A stretch of 7,522 nt of DNA from positions 1 through 7,522 of the forward strand of contig JAFITR010000073.1 in NCBI GenBank assembly GCA_017116025.1. Reading direction: 5' to 3'. This DNA comes from Simkania negevensis (GTDB lineage Bacteria > Chlamydiota > Chlamydiia > Chlamydiales > JAFITR01). Below the pieces are notes generated by a model that worked only from the letters and a program-made list of their open reading frames with translations, was not told the DNA's origin and ran no database searches. Position 1 is the stretch's first letter. Each line of letters opens with the position of its first letter. Positions 1-5,934 of this stretch are shown in pieces. A program made the position numbers and the translations under genes.

Positions 1-53
1 TCTTTATTGATACAATCGCCCTGCAGAAAGAAATGATGATGACGTTGTTGTAA
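1..53 (+). CDS. Possible 3' end of an upstream gene (partial)
   Basis: In the third frame the window opens with sixteen sense codons, giving FIDTIALQKEMMMTLL, and ends at TAA 51-53. The residue mix looks like a normal protein C-terminus. The other two frames stop earlier: TGA at 34-36 in frame 1 and an immediate TGA in frame 2. Nothing about function can be said from so few residues, and a chance open frame of this length is quite possible. If real, the gene ends about 90 bases before the large gene and its stop codon lies inside the inverted repeat at 48-71. Confidence 0.25.
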   Translation, partial: FIDTIALQKEMMMTLL

Positions 54-73
54 AATAAAAATGTTTTACAAAG
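46..73. repeat. AT-rich inverted repeat, 8 bp perfect arms (48-55 / 64-71)
   Basis: TTGTAAAA at 48-55 is exactly complementary to TTTTACAA at 64-71. A G-T pair (56/63) and an A-T pair (57/62) extend the stem inward to about 10 bp around a four-A loop. No T-run follows the right arm, so it is not a textbook intrinsic terminator. The right arm contains the candidate -35 box at 65-70 of the next gene, so it could be an operator for a dimeric repressor. The symmetry is seen in the sequence; the role is inferred. Confidence 0.5.
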
Positions 74-93
74 ACCCGAAAAAATGATAAACT
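65..93 (+). promoter_or_regulatory. Candidate sigma70-type promoter for the large gene
   Basis: TTTACA at 65-70 matches the -35 consensus at five of six bases. After a 17-base spacer comes TAAACT at 88-93, which matches the -10 consensus at four of six. A transcript would begin near base 100, giving a leader of about 15 bases to the ATG at 115 or about 43 bases to the ATG at 143. The -35 box lies in the right arm of the inverted repeat. Such matches are not rare in AT-rich DNA, so this is moderate evidence. Confidence 0.4.
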
Positions 94-101
94 TAATCTT
101 T

Positions 102-117
102 AGGGCGGAAGCTAATG
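102..117 (+). promoter_or_regulatory. Ribosome-site-like AGGGCGGAAG followed by ATG 115, out of frame with the large gene
   Basis: A purine-rich AGGGCGGAAG (102-111) precedes ATG 115-117 at a workable distance. This ATG opens a 64-codon frame (115-309) that does not look like a protein beyond its first residues. The large frame has a TGA at 116-118, overlapping this ATG, and its own first ATG is at 143 with no comparable site in front. If one T were missing from the run at 136-142, translation from 115 would join the large protein as MTSLNKIFFMGIKQIF. Confidence 0.35.
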
Positions 118-135
118 ACGAGTCTTAACAAGATC

Positions 136-142
136 TTTTTTT
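136..142 (+). repeat. Seven-T homopolymer immediately before ATG 143
   Basis: Seven consecutive T abut the annotated start codon. They lie between the better ribosome site with ATG 115 and the large reading frame. Loss of one T would fuse the two frames. Runs of this kind can slip in replication or transcription and are common places for sequencing errors. The tract is directly visible; any switching role is inference. Confidence 0.6.
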
Positions 143-3100
143 ATGGGCATCAAGCAAATTTTTTCACAATTCGATCCGAACAAGAGAGGAATCGACAGCA
201 CAACAAACCAGAACGAAGCCAACGAATTATGGCAAGGGCGTTCTCTTTCCCTGCAATATGCAGGGAAGCAGATCTATCTATCGTCAGAGGGAGTCTTTGC
301 GTTTCTTAAGAAACGTAACGAGCTCACTCCTGAAGAGCTATCCCGGGCCGCGTCTCCAGGTGGGCTTTCTTTCGATCTTTTGAGTGCGCGCTTATCGGAA
401 GTTCTATCAAAATCCTCTTCTTCTTCTCCAACAGCCGACAAAACATCAACGGTGGGCAGTCCAATAATTCTCGGCACACCCGCTTCTTTCTCTACTTCTT
501 CCCTTCGTACAGAAGAAGAATCAAGAGGAGGAGTGCTCGCTGGGCCAAAAAAAGAACGAATCAAACAACTACTGCTAGAGGGCGGTTCGACAGGGGCAGA
601 TAAAAGGTCGATAGAAAGTGATTTTATAACGATATGCGCAGAGATGGAAGAGCAGCTAAAAGAGGCAAGCCCACAAGATCGGATTATCTTCTTAGCACAT
701 GTCGATAATCGATTACAAAGTGTTGATCCCGATAAGAGAGTTGCTCTTTTAAAAGAATTGGCAGGAAGTTTCGCTCAAGAGAAAAAACGGCTAGGTAAAA
801 TAAGAACGCGTTTCAAAGAAGCCGCAACGCAGGCAGGATTACGTGCAGCGGATGCAGAAGTTCGGCGGATGATATCAGCAACAGACAAGGCTGTTTCTTC
901 TTCCAACGATCCCGCGATCAAAACAATAATGGACAAAGGAAAAAAGTGGATCGAACAAGATATACTGAAAGAGCTCGGCCGAGAGAGAGTTCCTCCCGTC
1001 GCCACCGGCCAGCAATTGACAAGAGGCGAGCTCTCCACCCAAGAGAAGGAGTATTTAGACAAAGAACAAATGATGCGCCTTTTGCATACTGCCCATCCTC
1101 AACTTCAAAAGTTCTTCTCGAGGAAAAAAAGAGAGATAGGAAAAGAAAGACAACAAAAATTAATCATCAGACAATCCACAAAAGAAGCTGTTCTTTATTC
1201 CGACAATGCAAAAGTGAAAGAGATCGTAAAGGAAGCAAAAAGAGCAGTCGAACAAGAGATATTGAAGGAGCTCGGTTACGGCGCTAACAGCTACCGCTAC
1301 GACGCCACCAGTGGTAAGATGGTGTTTCCCAAAGGGAGAGAACTCTCTCCAGAAGACGAGAGGTATTTATATGAAGAACGGATGATACGTCTTTTGGAAA
1401 CGTCCAATCCAAAGCTTCAAGAGCTTTTCTTGAAACAAGAAGGACTTCTAATAAAAAACTTAAGAAAGGCCGTTCTTTCTTCCAACGATCCAGCGATCAA
1501 AGCAATCGTGGACAAAGAAAAAGAGGATTTAGAAAAAAGTCTATTAGTAGAAATAACAAAAGAATACAAGCTCTTTCCTCCGCCCCGGCGCAGAGAAGAA
1601 CTCAGTGGAGAGCATCGAAAAGAATTCGAAGCAGTGTTTGAAGACTGCCTTCTTACAACCAGCAATAGATATCTGCAACAGCTTTTTTTACAAGCAGAAC
1701 AAGGGATTTTACAGCACTCCTTTTCTGTTACAGAGTTAAAAACAGGCACAGCAAACATCGTATACGAGGCAAAGTCGAACAGAGAAGCGACTGGCTATAC
1801 AAAACTACTGCATCCAGGAATTCCTCAGAGGGCTGTCGATATCTCGACAATAGGAGCCCTTGGACAGTTTTTCCCAGAAGCGAACATCGTCCAAACATAC
1901 AGTAAAGATGTAAAACAGACACCCGACAAAGTAACTGGTTCACAATTGGTCACTGCCACACCTGTTGAAGAGTTGCAATCTAGCCCTGAAGGCATCCTCT
2001 GGGGAGCCCCTGCAACGCAACACACGGCTTTAGCAGCTTTGAGTTTGCAGCTTTGGGATGGCCATCCTGCCAACATGGGAAAGAATAAAAAGCGGGAGTT
2101 AGTACTTTTTGATCTAGACACCGCTCTTTTAGAAAGCAACTGCGCCTCTACTTTTGAGAATACTCTTAACTCTCCCTTAGGACAGCTTTACTTACAGACA
2201 CACAATCCCCCGATCAAAAGAGAAATATTAGACGAACATCTAGAACAATTGGAAGAAGCGATTGAGTCGCAAATAACCGCACGGAGGCGCTGCTCAGCAA
2301 AAGGGTCTGTAACAGTTACTAATCTCGTTAGCAAATACTTTGCTAATGACCCTCGCTTTCTTATCTACGGCATACACAACGATCTTACATCTGATGTCAC
2401 AAGCTTGGCTCATGTGCGATCCGAATTTAAAAAAATGGTCACAGATCCAACATTCCAAGATCATCCCATCTGGAAAGATTTTAAAAAAGCAGGACTATCG
2501 GACAAAGAGATTACTTCTCTGAGGAAAAACCCCATGCTCCTCCATCCAACCGATTGTAGCATCGTACAACTACAGGCATTAAGGGAAAGACACTCTAAGC
2601 AAAAAAGGTTCCTCCTACTAAAGGACACTCTGACAAATAATGCGATTCCCAAAGAAGAACAAGCGCGTATTTTGCGTCAACATCTCGACTCTATGCCTAT
2701 TACAGCAAACGAAAAACTAAACCTTTTACACCAGTTGAGAGATCCAAAAACAATCTATGCTGCAGTAGAGCAAGCCAGGAGGAAACTAATGGGTCCAATC
2801 CACTGGAATCAACTCGCCTATGCCGCCTACCCTACATTAGCTCAAATGCACCAATGGGCCACAAGACAACAACTCCTTTTTCAAGAATTTAAAACTATAT
2901 TTGACAACAGCCACTATGACGCACAACTTCAACTTCTAAGCCAAAATATAGACCTCCTGCCTATAAGAGATGTGGAGGGATTCAGAAAAAAGATAGATTC
3001 CACCAACAAAGACGACGTTGCAGCAGCATACAAGTATGCGCAAGAAACGTTCCAAATCCAATCCCCATGGGGAGCACACAGAGCGCTTGGATGGAGGAAG

Positions 3101-3187
3101 GCCCCCTATTACGCAGAATTCCTCAGCGATGAGCTAGAACGATACACAGAATTTAAAAACGCATGGAATGAAGAACAAAAGAAATAA
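143..3187 (+). CDS. Large repeat-containing hypothetical protein with a kinase-like core; candidate secreted effector
   Basis: This 1014-residue protein belongs to no family I can name with confidence. It has no N-terminal hydrophobic signal peptide and no membrane segment, and is largely hydrophilic and helical. Residues 1-88 form a short globular start. Residues 89-132 are a Ser/Thr-rich, probably disordered linker. Residues 136-243 are charged and helical, and 244-522 hold three tandem repeats. Residues 535-660 resemble a divergent kinase core: GTANIVYEAK, then YTK (Lys554), the loop D639-G-H641-P-A-N644-M-G, and F-D657-L-D659 after a short basic turn. In atypical kinases the equivalents are a beta-strand Lys, a D-x-H-x-x-N catalytic loop and a metal-binding Asp. 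Residues 814-1014 are again helical. The start is the first ATG in frame, but its ribosome site is weak and a seven-T run touches it, so the true N-terminus may lie at 115 by frameshift. Expression is likely because more than 1000 codons remain open. An effector role is inferred from architecture only. Confidence 0.8.
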   Translation: MGIKQIFSQFDPNKRGIDSTTNQNEANELWQGRSLSLQYAGKQIYLSSEGVFAFLKKRNELTPEELSRAASPGGLSFDLLSARLSEVLSKSSSSSPTADKTSTVGSPIILGTPASFSTSSLRTEEESRGGVLAGPKKERIKQLLLEGGSTGADKRSIESDFITICAEMEEQLKEASPQDRIIFLAHVDNRLQSVDPDKRVALLKELAGSFAQEKKRLGKIRTRFKEAATQAGLRAADAEVRRMISATDKAVSSSNDPAIKTIMDKGKKWIEQDILKELGRERVPPVATGQQLTRGELSTQEKEYLDKEQMMRLLHTAHPQLQKFFSRKKREIGKERQQKLIIRQSTKEAVLYSDNAKVKEIVKEAKRAVEQEILKELGYGANSYRYDATSGKMVFPKGRELSPEDERYLYEERMIRLLETSNPKLQELFLKQEGLLIKNLRKAVLSSNDPAIKAIVDKEKEDLEKSLLVEITKEYKLFPPPRRREELSGEHRKEFEAVFEDCLLTTSNRYLQQLFLQAEQGILQHSFSVTELKTGTANIVYEAKSNREATGYTKLLHPGIPQRAVDISTIGALGQFFPEANIVQTYSKDVKQTPDKVTGSQLVTATPVEELQSSPEGILWGAPATQHTALAALSLQLWDGHPANMGKNKKRELVLFDLDTALLESNCASTFENTLNSPLGQLYLQTHNPPIKREILDEHLEQLEEAIESQITARRRCSAKGSVTVTNLVSKYFANDPRFLIYGIHNDLTSDVTSLAHVRSEFKKMVTDPTFQDHPIWKDFKKAGLSDKEITSLRKNPMLLHPTDCSIVQLQALRERHSKQKRFLLLKDTLTNNAIPKEEQARILRQHLDSMPITANEKLNLLHQLRDPKTIYAAVEQARRKLMGPIHWNQLAYAAYPTLAQMHQWATRQQLLFQEFKTIFDNSHYDAQLQLLSQNIDLLPIRDVEGFRKKIDSTNKDDVAAAYKYAQETFQIQSPWGAHRALGWRKAPYYAEFLSDELERYTEFKNAWNEEQKK
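872..1708 (+). repeat. Three tandem coding repeats (872-1168, 1169-1450, 1451-1708)
   Basis: The units encode residues 244-342, 343-436 and 437-522. Each begins with a KAV or EAV helix, followed by NDPAIKTIMD, NAKVKEIVKE or NDPAIKAIVD, then a charged helix ending in ILKELG in the first two units. A variable Pro-rich or Gly-rich turn follows, then a helix ending in LQKFF, LQELF or LQQLF. Units one and three keep strong DNA similarity: by eye 39 of 45 bases match between 901-945 and 1480-1524. Unit two is more diverged at the DNA level. The pattern suggests helical-bundle modules that arose by intragenic duplication. Confidence 0.85.
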
Positions 3188-3339
3188 AGTAATGGATCGC
3201 GGGGTAGGCGGATTTGTAAAAGAAAAAGGACAACAGGGACGACAGAGAGAGCAAAAAGGGCTGTATGGACTGCTGATTTATAAGTAGCGATCCTCTCTAT
3301 CTTTTCATCTTGCTTATCTTGTTCCTTTCCGTGGCTTCG
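3188..3339. other. Intergenic region between convergent genes; no clear terminator
   Basis: The plus-strand large gene and minus-strand hemB converge here, separated by 152 bases. I searched both strands for a GC-rich hairpin followed by T residues and saw none. A 7-base complementary pair (GGATCGC at 3194-3200, GCGATCC at 3287-3293) is 86 bases apart and is probably chance. Termination may be Rho-dependent or lie inside the neighbouring gene. Confidence 0.5.
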
Positions 3340-4398
3340 TTAACCTGACCTACGCACCAATGCTCTTTCGAGAAGTTGTTTAGTAAAATAAGTAACGAGG
3401 ATATCAGCACCAGCGCGTTTGGCAGCAAGGTGCATCTCGTAAGAGACCTTGTCTTCATCAATCCATCCTTTCTCTGCTGCAGCTTTGACCATGGCATACT
3501 CGCCGCTGACAAAATAGGTAGCGATAGGGAAGGCTGGAAACTGCTCCTTGGCCCTCCTAACGATGTCGAGATAGATCCCTGCAGGCTTGATCATCAACAT
3601 ATCAGCTCCTTCTTCTACATCGAGAGCAATCTCTCTTAACGCCTGATCACCATTGGCAGGATCGATCTGGTAGCTTCTGCGATGGCCAAACTGCGATCCA
3701 CATTCGATCGCATCGCGAAAAGGGCCATAGAGTGCTGAGCAGAACTTTGCGGCATGGGTGATGATGGCAACGTGAGAGAAGCCGTGGCAATCTAGAGTAA
3801 AACGAACAGCAGCGACCATGCCGTCAACCATCCCCGAAGGAGCTAAAACGTCGGCTCCTGCTCTGGCATGACTCAGAGCCTGTTTAGCCAACAAAGGCAA
3901 CGTCGTATCGTTATCCAGATCGGCATGACCACGCTGCTCGCTCACAACACCACAGTGACCATGGTCAGTATGTTCACAAAAGCAGAGGTCTGTCATCACG
4001 ATAATCTCAGGAGCGACATCTTTGATCACCTTGATCGCCTTTTGGACAATACCATCGTCTTGCCACGAGGAACTTCCAACGGCATCTTTTTCAATAGGGA
4101 TTCCAAAGAGCATCACAGCACGCACACCTAGAGCAGCAAGGGTCTCCACTTCCTTACCCAACGTCTGTAGCGTCCATTGGCAATAACCTGGCATAGAGAC
4201 AATCTCACGCGGTCCAGCAGAGTCGTCTTCTCGTACAAAAAGAGGAGCAACAAAATCTTCTGCTAACAAATGGGACTCACGAACGAGGTCCCTTACCGCC
4301 GCAGTCGAACGTAAACGACGCATCCGTACCGTAGGTAACGGCAGAGAAAGAAGTTTCTCTTTTTCCCCAACAACAGCATCACAACAGCTGGCTGACAT
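3340..4398 (-). CDS. hemB: Delta-aminolevulinic acid dehydratase (porphobilinogen synthase)
   Basis: This cytoplasmic enzyme condenses two 5-aminolevulinate molecules into porphobilinogen, the second common step of heme synthesis. The 352-residue product has the full TIM-barrel family pattern. The zinc-type cysteines are Cys139, Cys141 and Cys149, in TDLCFCEHTDHGHCG. The first active-site lysine is Lys218 in AAKFCSALYGPFRDA, and the Schiff-base lysine is Lys271 in MIKPAGIYLDI. The family motifs YQIDPANGDQALRE and VSGEYAM are also present. Length is slightly above usual because of about 25 residues before VRMRRLRSTAAVRDLVRES. The start at 4398 is supported by GGAGG at 4404-4408, five bases upstream. 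Residues around the lysines (THAAK, KPAGIY, TYFVSGEY) differ from the forms I recall as common (SYSAK, KPxLPY, YQVSGEY), but no catalytic residue is lost. It follows the 129-codon gene by 27 bases and is probably co-transcribed with it. Confidence 0.97.
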   Translation of the reverse strand: MSASCCDAVVGEKEKLLSLPLPTVRMRRLRSTAAVRDLVRESHLLAEDFVAPLFVREDDSAGPREIVSMPGYCQWTLQTLGKEVETLAALGVRAVMLFGIPIEKDAVGSSSWQDDGIVQKAIKVIKDVAPEIIVMTDLCFCEHTDHGHCGVVSEQRGHADLDNDTTLPLLAKQALSHARAGADVLAPSGMVDGMVAAVRFTLDCHGFSHVAIITHAAKFCSALYGPFRDAIECGSQFGHRRSYQIDPANGDQALREIALDVEEGADMLMIKPAGIYLDIVRRAKEQFPAFPIATYFVSGEYAMVKAAAEKGWIDEDKVSYEMHLAAKRAGADILVTYFTKQLLERALVRRSG

Positions 4399-4403
4399 CT
4401 ACT

Positions 4404-4408
4404 CCTCC
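4404..4408 (-). promoter_or_regulatory. Strong ribosome binding site of hemB
   Basis: On the minus strand GGAGG lies five bases before the ATG at 4398, inside the 27-base gap after the preceding gene. It decides for this start over the internal Met26 (MRRLRS). Confidence 0.8.
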
Positions 4409-4425
4409 CAGGTTTCAATTAATAT

Positions 4426-4815
4426 CTACTTTAAAGCTGCTGCAAGAATGATCTCCATCCCACTGTCTCCCGGGAGGTTACCGTGCTGAACATAGAGCCT
4501 ACGTAAACGCGACTCATCGTCAAAACGTAGCACAAACTCCAGCCACCCCTCAGAGAAATAGTAGGAAAAGAGCGTCTCGTTCGGGAAAAACTCCTTCTGT
4601 TGCGCCAACCGAAAGACTCGCTCAGCCTTTTCACGAGGCATAAAGCGAAAAAGACGCCCCGGGCAGCAGTCTGAGTCCGTTAGCGTCTTTAAAAGCTCTT
4701 CAAAGGAAATTTTAGGCATAATCTGCAATCCCAAGACATCAAAGATCTCTTCGGGAAGGGTATTCGGATAGCGCCAACGCCAACATACTTGGCGAACAAA
4801 AGGAAGCAATTTCAC
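4426..4815 (-). CDS. Hypothetical protein, 129 residues, GTG start
   Basis: I do not recognise this protein. It is soluble-looking, with no signal peptide or membrane helix, and is rich in aromatic and basic residues (WRWRY near the start, FSYYFSEGWLEFVLRF in the second half). The order reads as a helical N-terminal half, including PKISFEELLKTLTDSD, followed by a probable beta-rich segment ending in RRLYVQHGNLPGDSG. A Cys-Cys pair sits in DSDCCPGRLF, with no further metal-site pattern. The start codon is GTG (4815-4813), supported by AGAGG at 4825-4829, nine bases upstream; the next Met, residue 33, lacks such support. It lies between cydB and hemB on their strand, behind its own candidate promoter, and 27 bases before hemB. 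A role linked to heme supply or oxidase assembly is a guess from position only. Confidence 0.75.
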   Translation of the reverse strand: MKLLPFVRQVCWRWRYPNTLPEEIFDVLGLQIMPKISFEELLKTLTDSDCCPGRLFRFMPREKAERVFRLAQQKEFFPNETLFSYYFSEGWLEFVLRFDDESRLRRLYVQHGNLPGDSGMEIILAAALK

Positions 4816-4850
4816 GTCTAGAAACCTCTACAGATCTTGCGCGTGAGAAA

Positions 4851-4879
4851 ATTGTACACCTCTCGGCTTTTAACGACAA
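4851..4879 (-). promoter_or_regulatory. Candidate internal promoter for the 129-codon gene and hemB
   Basis: Reading the minus strand, TTGTCG (4879-4874) is followed by a 17-base spacer and TACAAT (4856-4851). The -10 box matches consensus at five of six bases and the -35 at four of six, with ideal spacing. It begins five bases after the cydB stop and fills most of the 68-base gap. Transcription would start near 4844, leaving a leader of about 28 bases that contains the AGAGG ribosome site. This would let hemB be expressed separately from the oxidase genes. Confidence 0.55.
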
Positions 4880-4883
4880 TCGA

Positions 4884-5927
4884 TCAATAGCTCATAGAGT
4901 TAATCTTGACCTTGCCTTGGAAGATGCGATAGACAACGATACCGTAGAAGATAACGAGAGGGATGGAGATGCATGAAATGATAAAGAGATATTTGAGCGT
5001 CAAAAAGGAGGAGTTGGAGTTGAAGACGGTAAGGCTACGTGTAGCAGGGTCTATTGTTGAGCGTATGATGACGGGAAAAGTCCCTAAAGCGTATAGAGCA
5101 ACAAGGCAGAGGATATTTCCTGCAGAGGAGATGAATGCCCAACCATCTTTACCCTTGTAGATACATCTGGGGATATTTGCTATCAGCAGCATGTTAACGA
5201 CAGCAACAAAAAAGAGGTATGGCTTTGCACGAATGCTTTCCACCATATGTGGGAAGTAGATGAGGGTGGCCATCGTCGACAAGACGTACATCATACAGAA
5301 AAAAATAATAGTTCCCCTTGCCCAGTCCCTCAATTTATCATGTAGATCACCTTCCGTCTTGGCAAGGAGGTAGATGCATCCGTGCATGAGGAATGTTGAG
5401 ATAGTAAAAACACCCACTAGCACAGTATATGGGGTAATAAATGGCATGATCACCCCAAATTTAGCAGGGTCAAAATAACGTGCTTCTGTCAGTGGCATCC
5501 CTTGGATAAGGTTGCCGAAGAAGAGACCCATGCCGAAGCTAATCAGCAGGCTACCGGTGAAAAAAAGGATATCCCAAAACCACCTCCAGGCAGGCATCTC
5601 TCTTTTGCTTCTAAATTCAATCGACACAGCCCGCAGAGTCAAGGCCAACAGCAATACCATCACGGGGATATAGAATCCCGATAACGCCGTCGCAAAGACA
5701 TGGGGGAATGCAGCAAAGAGTAAGCCTACAACAACAATAAGCCAGACCTCGTTGCCGTCCCACACAGGGCCAATGGCGTTGAGGAATATACGCCTATGTG
5801 TATCGTTCTTCGTTCCCAGGTGGAGCATGCCAACACCAAGGTCGAACCCGTCCAAAACAGCATAGCCAAATATCGCACCAATCAAAATGATATAAATAGT
5901 GATCTCTAACCCGTATTCCGTCAGCAT
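4884..5927 (-). CDS. cydB: Cytochrome bd quinol oxidase subunit II
   Basis: This inner-membrane subunit pairs with CydA in the bd-type oxidase that oxidises quinol and reduces oxygen to water. It carries no heme ligands of its own but stabilises the complex. The 347-residue length is normal for the family. Diagnostic motifs are AVLDGFDLGVGML (Asp26, Asp29), GPVWDGNEVWLI (residues 53-64) and LTLRAVSIEFR (Arg99). The C-terminal family signature NSNSSFLTLKYLF is followed by YRIFQGKV. About eight or nine hydrophobic segments are spread along the chain, and the first begins near residue 8. ATG 5927 lies 7 bases after the cydA stop, and its ribosome site AGGGA overlaps that TAG, so the two are probably translationally coupled. 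No small CydX-like reading frame follows in the 68-base gap. Confidence 0.97.
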   Translation of the reverse strand: MLTEYGLEITIYIILIGAIFGYAVLDGFDLGVGMLHLGTKNDTHRRIFLNAIGPVWDGNEVWLIVVVGLLFAAFPHVFATALSGFYIPVMVLLLALTLRAVSIEFRSKREMPAWRWFWDILFFTGSLLISFGMGLFFGNLIQGMPLTEARYFDPAKFGVIMPFITPYTVLVGVFTISTFLMHGCIYLLAKTEGDLHDKLRDWARGTIIFFCMMYVLSTMATLIYFPHMVESIRAKPYLFFVAVVNMLLIANIPRCIYKGKDGWAFISSAGNILCLVALYALGTFPVIIRSTIDPATRSLTVFNSNSSFLTLKYLFIISCISIPLVIFYGIVVYRIFQGKVKINSMSY

Positions 5928-5934
5928 AATTTCC

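Noticed and set aside
115..309. A 64-codon plus-strand frame with a plausible ribosome site
   Set aside because: Beyond its first nine residues it is basic, unstructured and overlaps the large gene in another frame. I treat it as a frame artefact of the T-run or at most a leader, not a separate gene.
946..1287. 113-codon plus-strand frame rich in Arg and Lys
   Set aside because: It is a shadow of the repeat-bearing frame, with a composition dominated by frame-shifted AGA and AAA codons.
1825..2139. 104-codon minus-strand frame antisense to the kinase-like region
   Set aside because: Low-complexity mixture of Ser, Cys and Leu with no motif and no ribosome site; best explained as antisense of the large gene.
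3194..3293. Distant 7-base complementary pair GGATCGC/GCGATCC between the convergent genes
   Set aside because: The 86-base separation and short arms make chance likely, and no T-run follows on either strand, so I do not call a terminator or RNA gene.
4819..4830. Small dyad TAGA/TCTA around the ribosome site of the 129-codon gene
   Set aside because: Only four base pairs, too weak to support a riboswitch or translational control.
5502..5684. 60-codon plus-strand frame inside cydB
   Set aside because: It is antisense to conserved CydB membrane segments and has no independent support.
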